Part shown: positions 11,166-23,900 of the stretch, in pieces
Position numbering within the stretch: the first letter of the stretch is position 1
How the letters are laid out: each line of letters begins with the position of its first letter
Source of the DNA: Anthostomella pinea
Lineage: Eukaryota; Ascomycota; Sordariomycetes; Xylariales; Xylariaceae
Direction: 5' to 3'
Length of the DNA stretch: 64,000 nt
Assembly (NCBI GenBank): GCA_963556695.1
Contig: CAUWAG010000006.1
Location: forward strand, 2,790,001 to 2,854,000
Notes under the pieces: generated by a model
Databases searched by the model: none
What the model was told of the DNA's origin: nothing
Seen by the model: only the letters and a program-made list of their open reading frames with translations
Made by a program: the position numbers and the translations under genes

Positions 11166-13172
11166 TACATATCGGATGTCACTGCCGCACACCTCAACAT
11201 TGAAGCTTACAACAGTATAGCGCTAACAGGCAGCAGTTGACCATAGGCGTAACAAGAAAGGGTCGGTACATGTTCAATTTGGGGGTTTGTTCGTGAGGAC
11301 GCCACAACAGGAGGACCAGCCACGGTCGGGATGAAGATCCGTCAGGCCCGCGGTAACCTAAGTACCTTACCTACCTCACCCTCCCGGGCATTCTCACCAT
11401 TTCCACCACCAGCGCCAACCGAAAGGTCGAAGCCTCTAAGTCGCGTCGGTCGCCCCCTGACGTTGATTCATCTATCGGTTGACCGACGAGGGGCAGACCG
11501 GGGGTCGGAGTCGGACCGAGGACCGCGCGAGAGAGCACATGTTTCATCAGCCTTTTCGCAGCCACGATGCGCAAAATCACGTCGAGTTCGGCAACAAGAG
11601 TTTGGTATCCAACATTATGCAGAGCCAAGCATCTGTTGGGCAAATGCTAGGACCGTGGGAATCCACTGTATCTCACATCACCGCTAGCCCTGGAGAATCT
11701 GCTCACCAGCATCATCACCACAACGAACCATAACACATCACGTTTGATTTCTCATATGTTGACCTCTTGCGGGCCCGATCGACGATCGGAGGACCAAGAG
11801 CAGCAGGACCAGATAGTGCTTTGCGTCGCCACCGGAAGCGGCAGCGATCGGGCTGCGGCCCGGTCCAACCTTATGACCACCGGCGGCCGAAATCACCAAT
11901 CTGCGTGTTCAACAACTTCACCGGCTCGAGGCCAAAAGCCCACGTGATGGAATCCCTTGGCTGTGCTCTTCACAGACATCATCACGTGCGATTCTGCATC
12001 AGCCATAGTGTCGCCAGTTTTCGGCATCAACAGAACAACATGTGTCATGTGTCAGAACCCGTTCGAGCAGTCGGGGGTGGTGCCGTCTTTAATTCCAAGG
12101 AAGCTAGACGTTCTATGGTCTGTCTCTGTTGTCCACCGGTCATATTCACGGGAATTACCCCTGGATTTTCTGCTGAGGCAACCTCATGTGATGCCTCTTG
12201 AATGAGGTGCCGACATTGGACGGTAGGCTACCCGTACCTATAATGCGGTCGATAGTTGCGCAGGCTCCCGTCCTTCTCTTCCTTTGGGATATCACCGCGC
12301 TTGCTCTTAGTCTTTCGAACAAGTGAAGAAGACGCTCGAGCCTCGAGCCATACTTACGTCTCTGGACTCTGGAGGATGCGTCCAGCCACTCAATCACCAA
12401 TCTCTCACTGCGTGGTGACCTTGGCCATCGACACCTGTTGAACCCCAATCACCCAACATTGCGCCAATTGGGTAGTCAAGGGGAATGTGTTTCGCACCGG
12501 CTTGGAGTCAAAGTCTTACGCCAGGGCTGCGCGGGTTTCTCAGGCAATCACCCTCCACGTACCTCTGTTTTGGGCGTGGGACCGTCGCTCATGGTGTGGC
12601 TCCATATTGTGGTCCAAATGACCGAAGGGGGCTTTCGACCATGTGCTGGATCCCATTCGAGTTCCGAGGGAAATCATAGCAGTTGCTCCAATGAGATGTT
12701 ACTGTCCTTGAGGTAACTCTGCCCCACGGCTTCCTAGTAAGTTGGGTGGCGCCATTGGGTCAGGAAGCAGTCCAAGTGATGGGGAACTTGGAGTCGAGCC
12801 GCTCAACTACCGATTGTTGAGGCTGTAGAAGGGAGTTGATAACCAGACGCCGTCGACCTAGCGTGCAGTGGTTTTGATGCGATAGACGCCAATAGGGTTT
12901 GACCATCTCGGCTTGTTTACCCTGATGCTGGACTGTCGCGTCTGGAGACTGAGACTTTGTTCCGAATACCTATGGCCTCAGACTGCCACGTGTATACCAG
13001 ACATGTGCGCTCGCGAGGTCTATATAAGAGGCATGACCCAAGCGGTCCGGGAAAGGATCTCTCTGGTCTTTTCATCATCCTCGATTATCATTACTGCCAA
13101 TTGTTCATCGTCTCCTGGCATTACAGACCAGAGTTCATCATCCTCGACTGCCATTACTAGCAACTGTCCATC
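11166..13172. other. Intergenic region upstream of the secreted-protein gene
   Basis: No gene is supported; several overlapping open frames (for example 11767-12201) have no recognisable motif and unlikely composition. The 3' end contains a TATA box at 13021-13028. It also holds a direct repeat of 39 bp, imperfect, at 13071-13109 and 13134-13172, so the second copy ends exactly at the start codon of the next gene. Confidence 0.5.
13021..13028 (+). promoter_or_regulatory. TATA box of the secreted-protein gene
   Basis: TATATAAG lies 145 bp upstream of ATG 13173, at a sensible distance for a fungal core promoter with a leader of roughly 100 bases. A strong TATA box suggests regulated rather than housekeeping expression. 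Confidence 0.5.
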
Positions 13173-14933
13173 ATGGCAGCGCGACGTATCTTCACCATCG
13201 TTGCAATGGCCAACATGGCTGCAATCGTCGCGTCAATGGCGATATCTGTCCCGGCATATGCGGACCAGTTCAACTGGACCCTCATCGAGGAAGCGTACAG
13301 CAAGGTGGGAAATCACAGCGCAATCCAAGACAACTTTGGAGTTCTCGCCTCTGTCGACGCCTTCGCTGGGCCCGTCTCCTACGGCAACTACGCTATTAAT
13401 GCTCCCTTCTGTAATGGCGTCAACACTCACGAGGGATGCTCCCTGTTCACGGATGGCACTTTCGACCCAAACCGCTGCGCCGATGCCTGCACCGCACACA
13501 CAACGTATAGCCTCGCTCACGGCCTCACCAACCGACCATGCCGGTTCTTCAACACCTACAAGCTCATGTTGAATGGAGCTATTTTCGGGCAGTACTGTTC
13601 TTTGGTATATACACCCTGCAATATACCGCTGCTGGTGCGATAGGCTGACACGTGCTCGCCCAGTATACTCAAACTTTCGATAGGTCATGGGCCACAAACC
13701 CGGGCAGCATCGGTGCCGACGGCAACAATTACACTGTGGCCGACTCCGTTGGCTACTACAATTCTACGGATCCGGCCACTTGCCCCACGACCACCACGAC
13801 GTATGTGAATTCAGGAGTTATTTGGCCCATTCTCTGCCAATGTCTTGGAAGTGAATGTTCTCACTCAGGCCTGTCTCATGAGGTCTTTTCCCACGAGACA
13901 AGCATCTAGACCCCCTTCTATTCCAAGATCGTTTACTGACACAGAGGATTTCAAACAGAATCGCGACAGCCACAAGCACGACGGCAAGCAGCACCACGGC
14001 AAGCACCACGGCAAGCACCACGGCCAGCACGACGACAAGCACCACAAGCACCACGACTACGACCTCGGCCTCGACCACGAGCACGACAAGCAGGACGACG
14101 ACTACCACAACCACCACCAGCTCTCTGCCGACCGCAGCTTGCGATGCCAACGTAAGCAAACTTATTTGTTAACGGGCTACCAGCTCATTGCCCTGTGTCG
14201 GCACAATCACTAACTCGAAATAAAGGGATATCTCATTCAGTCCAAATCATTGTACCGTGTCAACCTGGCCAGTGCCGCTACGACACTAGTCTCTGCCAAT
14301 GTTGGGACAATGACCAACGCCATGGGCTACAACTCCCTCGATAATTACCTATACGCGTCGAACTATGTGAACACCACCAACGCCAACACATGGACGCTGA
14401 TCAGAATTGGAGGTACCGGCGCCTATACAAACGTCACGAGCCTTCCTACGGCCCCCGCCGCCCAAAATTGGCTCGTCGGCGACGTGGATGAGTCAGGGCA
14501 ATACTGGGCTTCCTATTATGGCCAGCAGTGGTTCCAGCTCGACCTCAAACCAGGGTCGGCAACATACGGCCAAGTTGTTGCGAGCGGCACTGCCAGCCCC
14601 AGTCTCCAGGTCGTAGATTGGGCGTATGTCCCTGGTGCTGGGAACTACCTGTGGGCGCTAGGTTACAACTCTGCCCTCACCTCGACCACACTCATGCGAT
14701 TCGACCGCACAGCTCACACCTGGACGGCTTTGACCAACTTCGGAAACGTTGCGGGTCAAAACACCTTCGGCGCTGTGTACGCCGGCCCCAACCAGACGCT
14801 GCTCGGAACCGAGAATACCAGCGGTCAGCTCTGGAAATTCCAACTGCCGGTCGTGGGCACGACAAAGACCCAGTTGGGCACAGGTGCTGTGAGCAGCTAC
14901 AATGATGGCGCCAGATGCATCAATTCTATCTAG
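13173..14933 (+). CDS. Secreted Thr/Ser-rich protein with DUF6923-like C-terminal domain
   Basis: Four exons fit in frame: 13173-13604, 13664-13800, 13959-14151 and 14226-14933, giving 489 aa. Residues 1-30 form a signal peptide with a likely cut after AYA. Residues 31 to about 185 are a Cys-containing extracellular domain. Exon 3 encodes a mucin-like Thr/Ser/Ala linker of about 65 residues with a 12-bp repeat, likely O-glycosylated. The C-terminal 236 residues (GYLIQSKSLYRVNLASAA, NAMGYNSLDNYLYA, GDVDESGQYW) resemble the DUF6923 domain of fungal secreted proteins, a beta-propeller-like repeat. The linker frame fixes the splice sites: the other two frames would give His/Lys- or Gln-rich runs. 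No GPI signal is seen, so it is probably released or wall-associated. Function is unknown; the domain name is from memory. Confidence 0.8.
13990..14025 (+). repeat. 12-bp tandem repeat coding the Thr/Ser linker
   Basis: Three consecutive 12-bp units (AGCACCACGGCA and one variant) encode Ser-Thr-Thr-Ala in the linker of the secreted protein, followed by degenerate copies to about 14060. Copy number in such linkers commonly varies between strains. Confidence 0.75.
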
Positions 14934-17900
14934 ATCCAGATCAGGGCCCACCTGCTGAGCGGCAGCATTATGCTGGGGACGAGCATCGCGGAGGGCAAGG
15001 AGGGCAGGGGAGATTGATGGAGTGTCTGCTTTTCGCTGGGCCATCTTCACTGGGAGGACTGTGAAGGCAACCTGTCGCTTGGTACGTACGCGATGGGCCA
15101 TCCCTAGGATAGTCTACAGTTAGTTACACACGCAATAATAAAGTACCTGCTCCTCAGTATCCTACGCCTTGAATAGTATAATATCTTGTACCACGGGCAA
15201 CTCATGTCGATTTGAAGTTGTTGCCCCAGATACCACCCTGCAGGTCCGTGGTTTCTTGAATGAGTCGACTTGGAGTCTCACGCTCTTCGAACCCGCCAGG
15301 ATAGAAAGGGGCTCAGTATCTCAGTGGCTCGAGTAAGTTGGGGGCTTGGAGGAAGGGAAAGGGACGATGGGCGAAGCGATCTAAGCGGTGAGGCGCGGAC
15401 GCGAGACCAATACTGCGTTCTGGCTCAGTCGAATTACTGGTAGTCAGGTCTAGTGTATGGCCTTGATAGAGGAGGTATCACGGTACTGAAGCAGCCAGAT
15501 TTCTCCTTTGATTCGTGCCCGCGGCGTCGGACCCCGGTGTTATCAACCCTCTCGTCTCACGACTTCGCTTCCTAACCGAGGACCACACACTTAAAAACGA
15601 AGGCCTGGAGTCATCTCTCCCTTGAGCACTGCCTTGACGAGAGCTCCGAGGGATAAGTCTGTGGCGGACCACTGAGAGATCTGATCCAATACTGCCGCGT
15701 AGGGGTACGGGGTACGGGGTCAAGTATGACCTCCCACAAGGCTCTGGATTGGAACTGACTCCTCGATGGATAAGAACGTGGTCTGAGGTCAACGAGGCTG
15801 GGTTCCGCAGGTGTCATGATATGGCAGACGTAGGGCTTGCCCGGCGCCCTCTTCTACGCGATGTGATGAAGTGACAGGATTACGATTGCCGCGAAGATGT
15901 GAGGTTTGAGTATGTTAGGGGGTACATCATTGGATGAATACAATTTCGACGGCGTATTCTGGCGGTCTATGAGGCATGAGTGCTACGAAGCTCGATGTGA
16001 TATTCACGGGAAAACCTCAATGTATACTTACTAGGCAGGCCCGGATTACCGCAAATGAGGAGAAAGTAAAAGGGGCTACGAGGCCTGCTGGGTTGGACTC
16101 GGTCTCACCGTTCACTTATGATACTTGGTAACCTATTGACTCTGCCTGGGTTGGTACTTTGAATAGGGACTTGGAGATTCTGAGAACTGGTCGATAGCAC
16201 CAACCTAGTGAGCGGTCTAATGGTCTAGTACTCTATTATAGTTAAATATTGTTCGAACACATGTGGCGGTCATCATAATGGCAGAGGAGGTAGCTTAGAC
16301 ATTAACTCAACGAAAAAGGGGATTGTCTGAATTATATACCAACGTTAATATATATAATCACGATTCATTCACGCCGTGCCTACTTCTATTGCTTTAGTAG
16401 ATTCATATACACTCTTGTAGAGCGCTTCATCTATATCTCCACGTTACTACAGCGAAGCTCCGATGTCATGTGTTTTGCACTGTCTGTCTCTGGGCGACGC
16501 AAGTCTTAAACCATCAACGTGAACCCGGCGACCACGCAGCTTTCCAGACGCTCGTTCACGTTCAATATCGTCCGAGTCACTGCAGCCAGACATGTTGCTT
16601 GAGACTTGAGTGCTCGTGTCACAACCAGTTTGTAGCACCTGGGATACATTGGGGACTCTCCCACAGCCCCTACTGCCCAATGACTTCCACAAATCTGCGA
16701 TCGCCCAGGCCGCGCACTCTCTCGATCGATCCGGTTTGAGCATTTGATCGAGAACTCGCTGTCTATAATTGGCACATGCTCCCACGCCTATGAAACACAT
16801 CCGGATATTTGAGGTACCTATCGTGAACTCGTTCTTAATGTTATCTCCGCTGCTGGAGAATGCCTGTCGGCTGACAGGCCCTGCCTGCTGATTCTACCCC
16901 CTGCGATGTGCGTGGGAAGCTCCCCCTGCCCTGCACAGCGCAGCGCAACCCCAAACCCTTCCCTCCCTCCCACTCCCACTCCCCCAGCTCCCAGCCTCCC
17001 ATCATCCTCCCCCTGACTCCTGCAGGCCAACCCTCGCTGCTGACAAGGGAGACAAGCAGGGAGGCAGGCATTGAGATGCTTCCTAAGCAATCGAGTGGGC
17101 GCGCCCCAGCTCCACGGTTCCGTGAACCTCGACATCCCTGAGATGTGCAGAGTTGCACAAACATCGATGGGCGGGTTCTCCCTTGCACCTTGCCAAGATC
17201 CCTTGATTATTAATGCTCCGTCCCCGCTGTACATGGCCCAGACCGATTGCATATCGACAAGCAAGATAACGTAGCACGCACCGCAACGTCGTCCCTGGCA
17301 TAGGGAGACGCCCACGTGAGGAGACACAGCTCCCTACCTGATGTTTCCGTCTATGTATGGTATCAAATAGCCGGATGCGGCACATTGATTGGCAACCTAC
17401 GAGACCAGGCACACCTCTGGGGAAACACACCGAGTCAAACACAGGCACGGAGTCAGCGATCGGACCTTTCTGCTTGCGAAATGAAAGGAGCGCAAAGCGC
17501 AAACAAGAACGGCATAGGCTACCTGTGCACGTACTGTAGTGTACGCGGTAGGATCAGATCTGATTGACTGCGGAGAAGACAGAGGCAAAAAGCAAATAAA
17601 TCAAGGCCGGTCAGGTCATGTCATATCATATCAGATGTCACATTTCAGATCTAGCGAGCTCGTTACTGTACTCGGCAGAAGATCTGAGCGCTGTTGAATC
17701 TTGATAGCACACGTACAGTGCAGAAAACCAGTCTTGTACCAATAATAGATAGATACAGTACACATACGAGCGTAATCTTTCCTGTTTGGACGAAGGACAC
17801 CTCCTGCAGGAACACTGTTTTCCCGATTGCAACCCCCATCTATCCCAGGCACAGATAGTTGGACGCTTGTCCAATGCTGGTGGTGGTATATTTACTTGAC

Positions 17901-20900
17901 GTTTCCGAATGCCTGCAACTTGCATGGTAGGGATTCCACGCGCATGGGGAAGCCGGACGACTTGGGAGTAATCCTCGTCGACACTACGGCATCCTGGGCT
18001 TTCATGCGCAGACGGCGGTGTCGCGATATCTGCGCGTCTTCTCAGTGAACGAAGCCCGTCAACTTGGTGCTCGTTCTAGAAGTGCGCGCGTGGGATCGCG
18101 GCGGTTTGCTGGCTTGCTTTGTTTTGCTTGCCTGGCTGGGCCCGATAGTCTGGTGTGTGGCTGCTGGGAGATTATTAGGTCGTTATTCGAGGACTCGGGC
18201 CGCGTCACTGGAACGACCACCCACCTTGCGTCCTGATGTCGTCTCTTACTCATGATTATCAATATCTCGTGATGATGCAAGTGCTGCAACCTCCCCTCGG
18301 AATCTTTTCCACGGTGTGATGTGATCACGCCTTATTTCGGAGCAAGCGACGCAAGCGCAGAAGCAGCAGCCAAATAACAAAAGTCCCGACTGATACGTAC
18401 TGCACTGTGTACCTAACTATGCAACACGAAGATCACTCGCTTACGCAGTCACGTACCAGATACAGGGCGGTGCAGTGTCAGAGCCGGTGATTCGATCACC
18501 GAAGGGCTTCAAATGGAACTTTGATGGAAACATGGATTGTCACAAAACCGCTAAAGCAGAGAGGCATGGCAGCTAACTGCTTGCTGTTGCTGCTACTGCA
18601 GTCATTATTCCGCTGATGAAGGGCAACACCACTGCGCAGCCGGTACCGAACACCTTTGGGACGGTACATCGACCTGACCAGACCAGGGAGGGGGACGAAA
18701 AGGACGCAGTGGAACGATATCACCGTTGCATGGGTAATGGAACCGGGGCCCCCTCCCATCTGCGTGCTCGCGAAGGAAATTTCCCTCTTTCCTGACCCCG
18801 TCGGTGGGTGCGCGGTGAGTGGGTATAGGTGGCCCATGGTCGCCTGCAAGGTTCAGGGGCCCCGAGCCACCCAGCCGCCCCCTGTCCGTTCTGCTCTCTG
18901 GGATGGATGACTGGGACTCTGTTCTCCCCACTGTCATGGTGCGGCCGGGAGCACCCCCCGATGCTTGCTCCTGAGCCTGCTGCTGCTGTCTGTGCGAGTG
19001 AGATTATAGTCGGGGGCCCTGTTAAGATGACAAGAATCTCAGGGGGTCAATTGGGCCCCCATGGAAGAAATGGATAGATGACGGGAAACGGTATGGAAAA
19101 CGGACACCGTGACGGCGGAAGAAATAAGTGCAGGACGCATCGAGGGCTGCGCTGCACAAAGGAACCTTGCCGATGCGTGCTGACGGCACGTAACGTATCG
19201 GCGTACGGCAGGGTGGTATTGGGGAGGGACGAATCTCCCCACGCTGGACCAACAGGATGGGCGTCGGTACCCCAATTGCACCGACGGTGCTGCAGAGGGT
19301 ATTTCTGAAATTGACCTCAGCCAGTCATGTCAGACAATGCAATGGAGGCTAGGCTATCGATGGAAGTTCCACGGATCAAGAGCTTCCTGCTTGTGACAAT
19401 CGGGCTCGATGCCAACCACACGCCGCATGATCACCACGAGTTTCTCGCTTCTCCATGCGACTCTGGGCCTGCTGTCGGGGAATTACCAGACGGACCAAGC
19501 GTTGAAACGAGGAATGCTCTATTTTAAGGGGCGATCTTCGGGATGGGAGCTGTGACTGGCTGGTCACGTCGAGTGGTAGGTAGCTCGGTGTAACTTTATG
19601 CGTTTCTGCGGATATTCTGAGTGCGAATGCGTTTCACACGACGTCCGACGTGAGAAGCGCGTAACTGTACTGTACCAACGTCTGGTGGTTCAGGTTCTGG
19701 CAAATGCAGCTGTGGTTACATAGTTGCTGGGCAGAGAAAGGGGCAAAGTGGCTAGCATACCGTACTCGCATGACCCCTTAACGCTCACGAACCGGTGAGA
19801 TCTACTATGCTACATAGCAAGTCCACTTGTAACGTTTGAAACGGCCGAAATGTAGCTTTACGAAAGAACAACATGAGATCAATGGCCCTAAGACTGATAT
19901 AAGTTACTCGGTGAGTGTTGTTGAGAGGACATTGTGACATGTGTACTTCGGGTTCCATGTAGAATTACAGCCTGGGCCCTCACCACAACTATTGTCCGAT
20001 TGTCAGTAGTTCATCGACAACCAAGCGTGATCAGCCATGGTAAGTTATCGCCATCAAGGCGAGGCCGCGAGGAAGAGCGGGTGGGACGACGATGTGATGA
20101 CTTGGGGCAAAAGTGAGGCAAAAGTTCTTGACGACCTGACTCTCGGCTTTCAGGGTGGCGATCTACAGCCGTGGGAGAAGCTAGAACATTCTCAGACCAC
20201 CTGGACACGATGAGTGCTAAGCAGTGGCAAGATCAACTGTGATTTCTCCAGTAGCTTTAAGTCAACACTTTTAATCAAGCTGTATTTCCAGCGGTCAGTG
20301 AGAATATACGAGGACCCTAAAGCTTCAAGACCGCCCCTCAGAGACGCTCTACAGACCGTGAAACTTGGAAATTGATGACAAAGTTTATTTATCCGATGTA
20401 CACGAGAGGAGGGGTGGTCCTTGTTGGTATCTTGGAGCTTGTCTTCCCTTCCTCGATCCTTCATGCTATTTCAAGCCTAGATGGCATGGTTGACGCGCGA
20501 CTATCACCTCAAAATACTGCAGCGAGCTCTACTATGTAGGAAGGAAGTCCACGCAAAGCGTGCATGGCAATATGAGTTGCCTAGCCAAAGTCGCCTCCCT
20601 TTCTCCTCGTGATTCCTCCGCAGCTCGTGAATTTGCCCCTGGATACAGGGTTCTTACCTTAGGAGGCGACTCGGACGCAGCAGACATATCGGTGAGACGA
20701 ACAGTTCACTTGAAGGAAGTCGGGCAGACCATTGTTCCGGCCAAGCCACGCAGTTTGGGGGCGCAAGTTGGACGGCCACGTAGGTCTGTAGTCTTGACCA
20801 CCCTCCCAAGTGCCAGAGCTGCATCCGAACTTGCGGTGAGGCGACGAAGGAATACTTGTGCTTCTGGCTTGCTTGTGGCGACAGCTAGTCCCAGCATGTC

Positions 20901-23900
20901 TGGGCTGGGTATCGACGCAAGGAGAGAGGAAGCAAGATCCTGCAGTTTTGTCGCCTCATTGGAACCCTTTTGCTTTTTCCCTCTCGCCTCACTCACTGGC
21001 TGATCGTTCGTCCTCCACGCTCTAACCAATCTTTATCGAAGCTCGATCAAAGGATTTGTCAAGCTCGGCACCAGTCTTTGGCCTGTCATCACGGGCAACG
21101 GTGCCAGGAAGGCCGTCGTCATTGGAGGAAGAGGCGACTTATTTGCCCAACGTCGGGGCGTGCCCGCGACTTGGAGCGTACCGGGCTGCGCGTTTCTTTG
21201 GAAAGCCTCGCTCAGATAGACAGCTTTCGAGGTACCGCGATTAGAGTTGGGAGTATCAATGCTCGAAGAGGTCGGGTTAATACCCGTGTTGCACTGAAGT
21301 CAGAATTGAAAACGTTCTTCATGGTACCCCCTGCGATAGCACACGACCTTGTCAGGGAATCCAGTACCCCGGGGGGTAGGCGGGATGGCAGGATTCTGAC
21401 AGCTCTGTGGCATGGAGCCCCCTGACATGATCTCAGTGAGATCAGAGCACTCCCCAGCCAGCGTGCCAGACGGCCGGCCAACCCTTGAAATTGTGCTCAG
21501 GTAGTGGTTACCGGCTACAGCCGTGAAGATTCAACAGACCGGGCCGTCGTAGGGCTGGAAAGAAAGCTTCATGAACCAGGTCAGTGGCCACAACCATGAC
21601 CGTTCCCTATGACGACTTGGCTTGGCTTGGCTTAGCCGCCACAGTTGGTTCTGAGAACTGACGACCCGTGGGCATGGTCTGCGTATGTGGCGTCCACACA
21701 CGTTGCCTTCAGACAGTGAGTATGAAAACTGACAGCTTCCACGATATCTGATGGAAATGCTCCTCAGTTTGTGCAATGAAAAGCGACGGGAAGCTTTCGC
21801 GAGACTTCTACGACAATCTCTGTGAGACAGGCCCGTGCGTTGTCAGACTCAAAACTCAAGACTTCTGTCAAGTGGCGAGCTCAAGGTGCGAGTAGACAGA
21901 CGTCAACACCAGAGGCGCGTAGCTTCATAGTCAGGAGCTGGTGTGGTATGTAACTACGATGTCTGGGTGCTGTCGCCGTTGTCAGTCGCCGTCACATGCG
22001 GGTGAAACATGACGTCGTCTCGATGGGGTGTGACTATTCAGGCGGAATCTGCACTCGTTTCCTGATTCCGGCTCGCTGTGGGCGCTTCCCCGTGCCGTAG
22101 CGGCCATCCTGCCTGATGACTGTTACATATCAGGTCACCGAAGCCGTGGCCTACCTTGACTTTACTACGATATGTCGATCTAGGAAACTCAAAACGAAAC
22201 TCGTGCCGGCCAGTGACCCTCACGGGGCGGAACGGTTTTCTTGATACAGGCGAGATTGGCCGGTCACTGATCCGTCACAAGCAACTCGATGCGACTGGGA
22301 AATTGCTCTACGCGTGTGAAGAAATGTGAAAACCCATAATCAAACACGGTGGATGTCTCTGGACTTCCGGCCCATACCGTCATACCGCGAGGAAGAAGAA
22401 ATGACCTGAGAGTTTGTTTAGCGAACCCGCGTCGTGGAGGGAACATCCATGTTTCGAGGTTGAGCAGCAAGCGGCTTCGGGGATGAGTGGTCCTGGATGC
22501 GTCGACAATCAGACCATACTTGCATGGCTAGCATGGCCGTCGAGTCCGTGGGCTACTTTCAATCCGCCCTAATTCGGTACAGGTACCAACCGGCAGCAAT
22601 CGCCGCATTCTCTACTGAGTATGTGATTTGTAAGATGTCGAATGTGAGCGGTCTCGTCGTGTCTGCGTGTGTAACTCGGGATCTCGCATCGGCTCCCACC
22701 TAGGATGCCTTACGCAGTGTTCTGAGCAGCTTCGCCTACAGGGGGTGTAGATGTAGCCAAAGTACCCTGATACCTTTAGATACATCACAGTAGCGACGAT
22801 GAGAACAAGCTCATGACATGATGCGGTCGGTAGCGACAAGGTTTGACCAAGTTGTTAGCCGGCTTGGTCATTTGGTGTCAAGACGTTGACGTGACGCCAT
22901 GATGTATGTGGCACCAAACGAGGTATTCACCCACCTAGAATCTCAGCGGCAATTGGCCATTGCGCCGTTAACGGTGGCAACTTGAAACGTAGAGGTTAAG
23001 CGTGGGAGAATTTTCCGGAAGACGGTTCGGTTGCAATGAATGTTCCACAATAGTTAGTCACTTGCCAGTAACTCGTGAGATTGGGCCTGGCCGCCCTGGG
23101 TAAACGTGGCTAGGATAGCTGGCAAGGGAGGGCTTGCGGCCTGTCTGTCGACAGATTGGGGTGGGGGGTTGGGCCAGGCCAAGATACTTTACCGCAGTAG
23201 TGGACGACCAGCGGACGGGATGGCTGCCATGCAATTTGAACGTGAGGAGAGCTTCTGCGCCGTTACGCTACGACTCCAACGCTGTCAGGCCACTGGCCAG
23301 AGACACCCATGATCCATCAACTCCATTAAACTTACTAGCTGGGACTAACCCATAGCTTGGTGCCGATGTGCCGCCCACATCCCTGAGCCTGCTTGATGCC
23401 AGACCAACATGGGCCAAGTAACGTGGGGAGGTTGATGTCCCAATTCTGCCTAATCCTTGACCGGCCGTCGACAGGGGTGAGTCAATGGCGAACGGTGACG
23501 CTACAGGTGAGACCAGAGGTGCTCGCGTAGGTGCTCGATACAATTCAGGCCGAGGCTCGCCCCGAAGCTCTGGCATCGCCGAACGGCATTGGAGATTCGG
23601 GTTTCCCCCCGACGGTAGTGTAATGTTGCAATCGAAATCCGCGGTGGAGATCTGCTAAAAAGCAAAAGCCGTTGGAAGCGTGTGCAAGCGCTAGCCTGCC
23701 TCCATTGCTACAATATCTTAAATACCGTTTCGTAGAACGGGTGGTCCTTAATATGTCGACAGCACGTGGATTGGCCCTGGCATTCCAGGACGTGCCTCGA
23801 CGTCAACGCGGGTAGCAAAAACCCTGAGGGTGGACGGTAAGGATGCGTCCCTTGGAACCTGTGAGCGGGAGAGGACAAGGGATGTCGAGATTCTTCGATG

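Noticed and set aside
13818..14159. Val-rich (minus) and His/Lys-rich (plus) frames over the secreted-protein linker
   Set aside because: They are other-frame readings of the Thr/Ser repeat; only the Thr/Ser frame joins the flanking exons.
20560..21003. 147-codon plus-strand frame
   Set aside because: No motif, competing frame on the other strand, no promoter or splice support.
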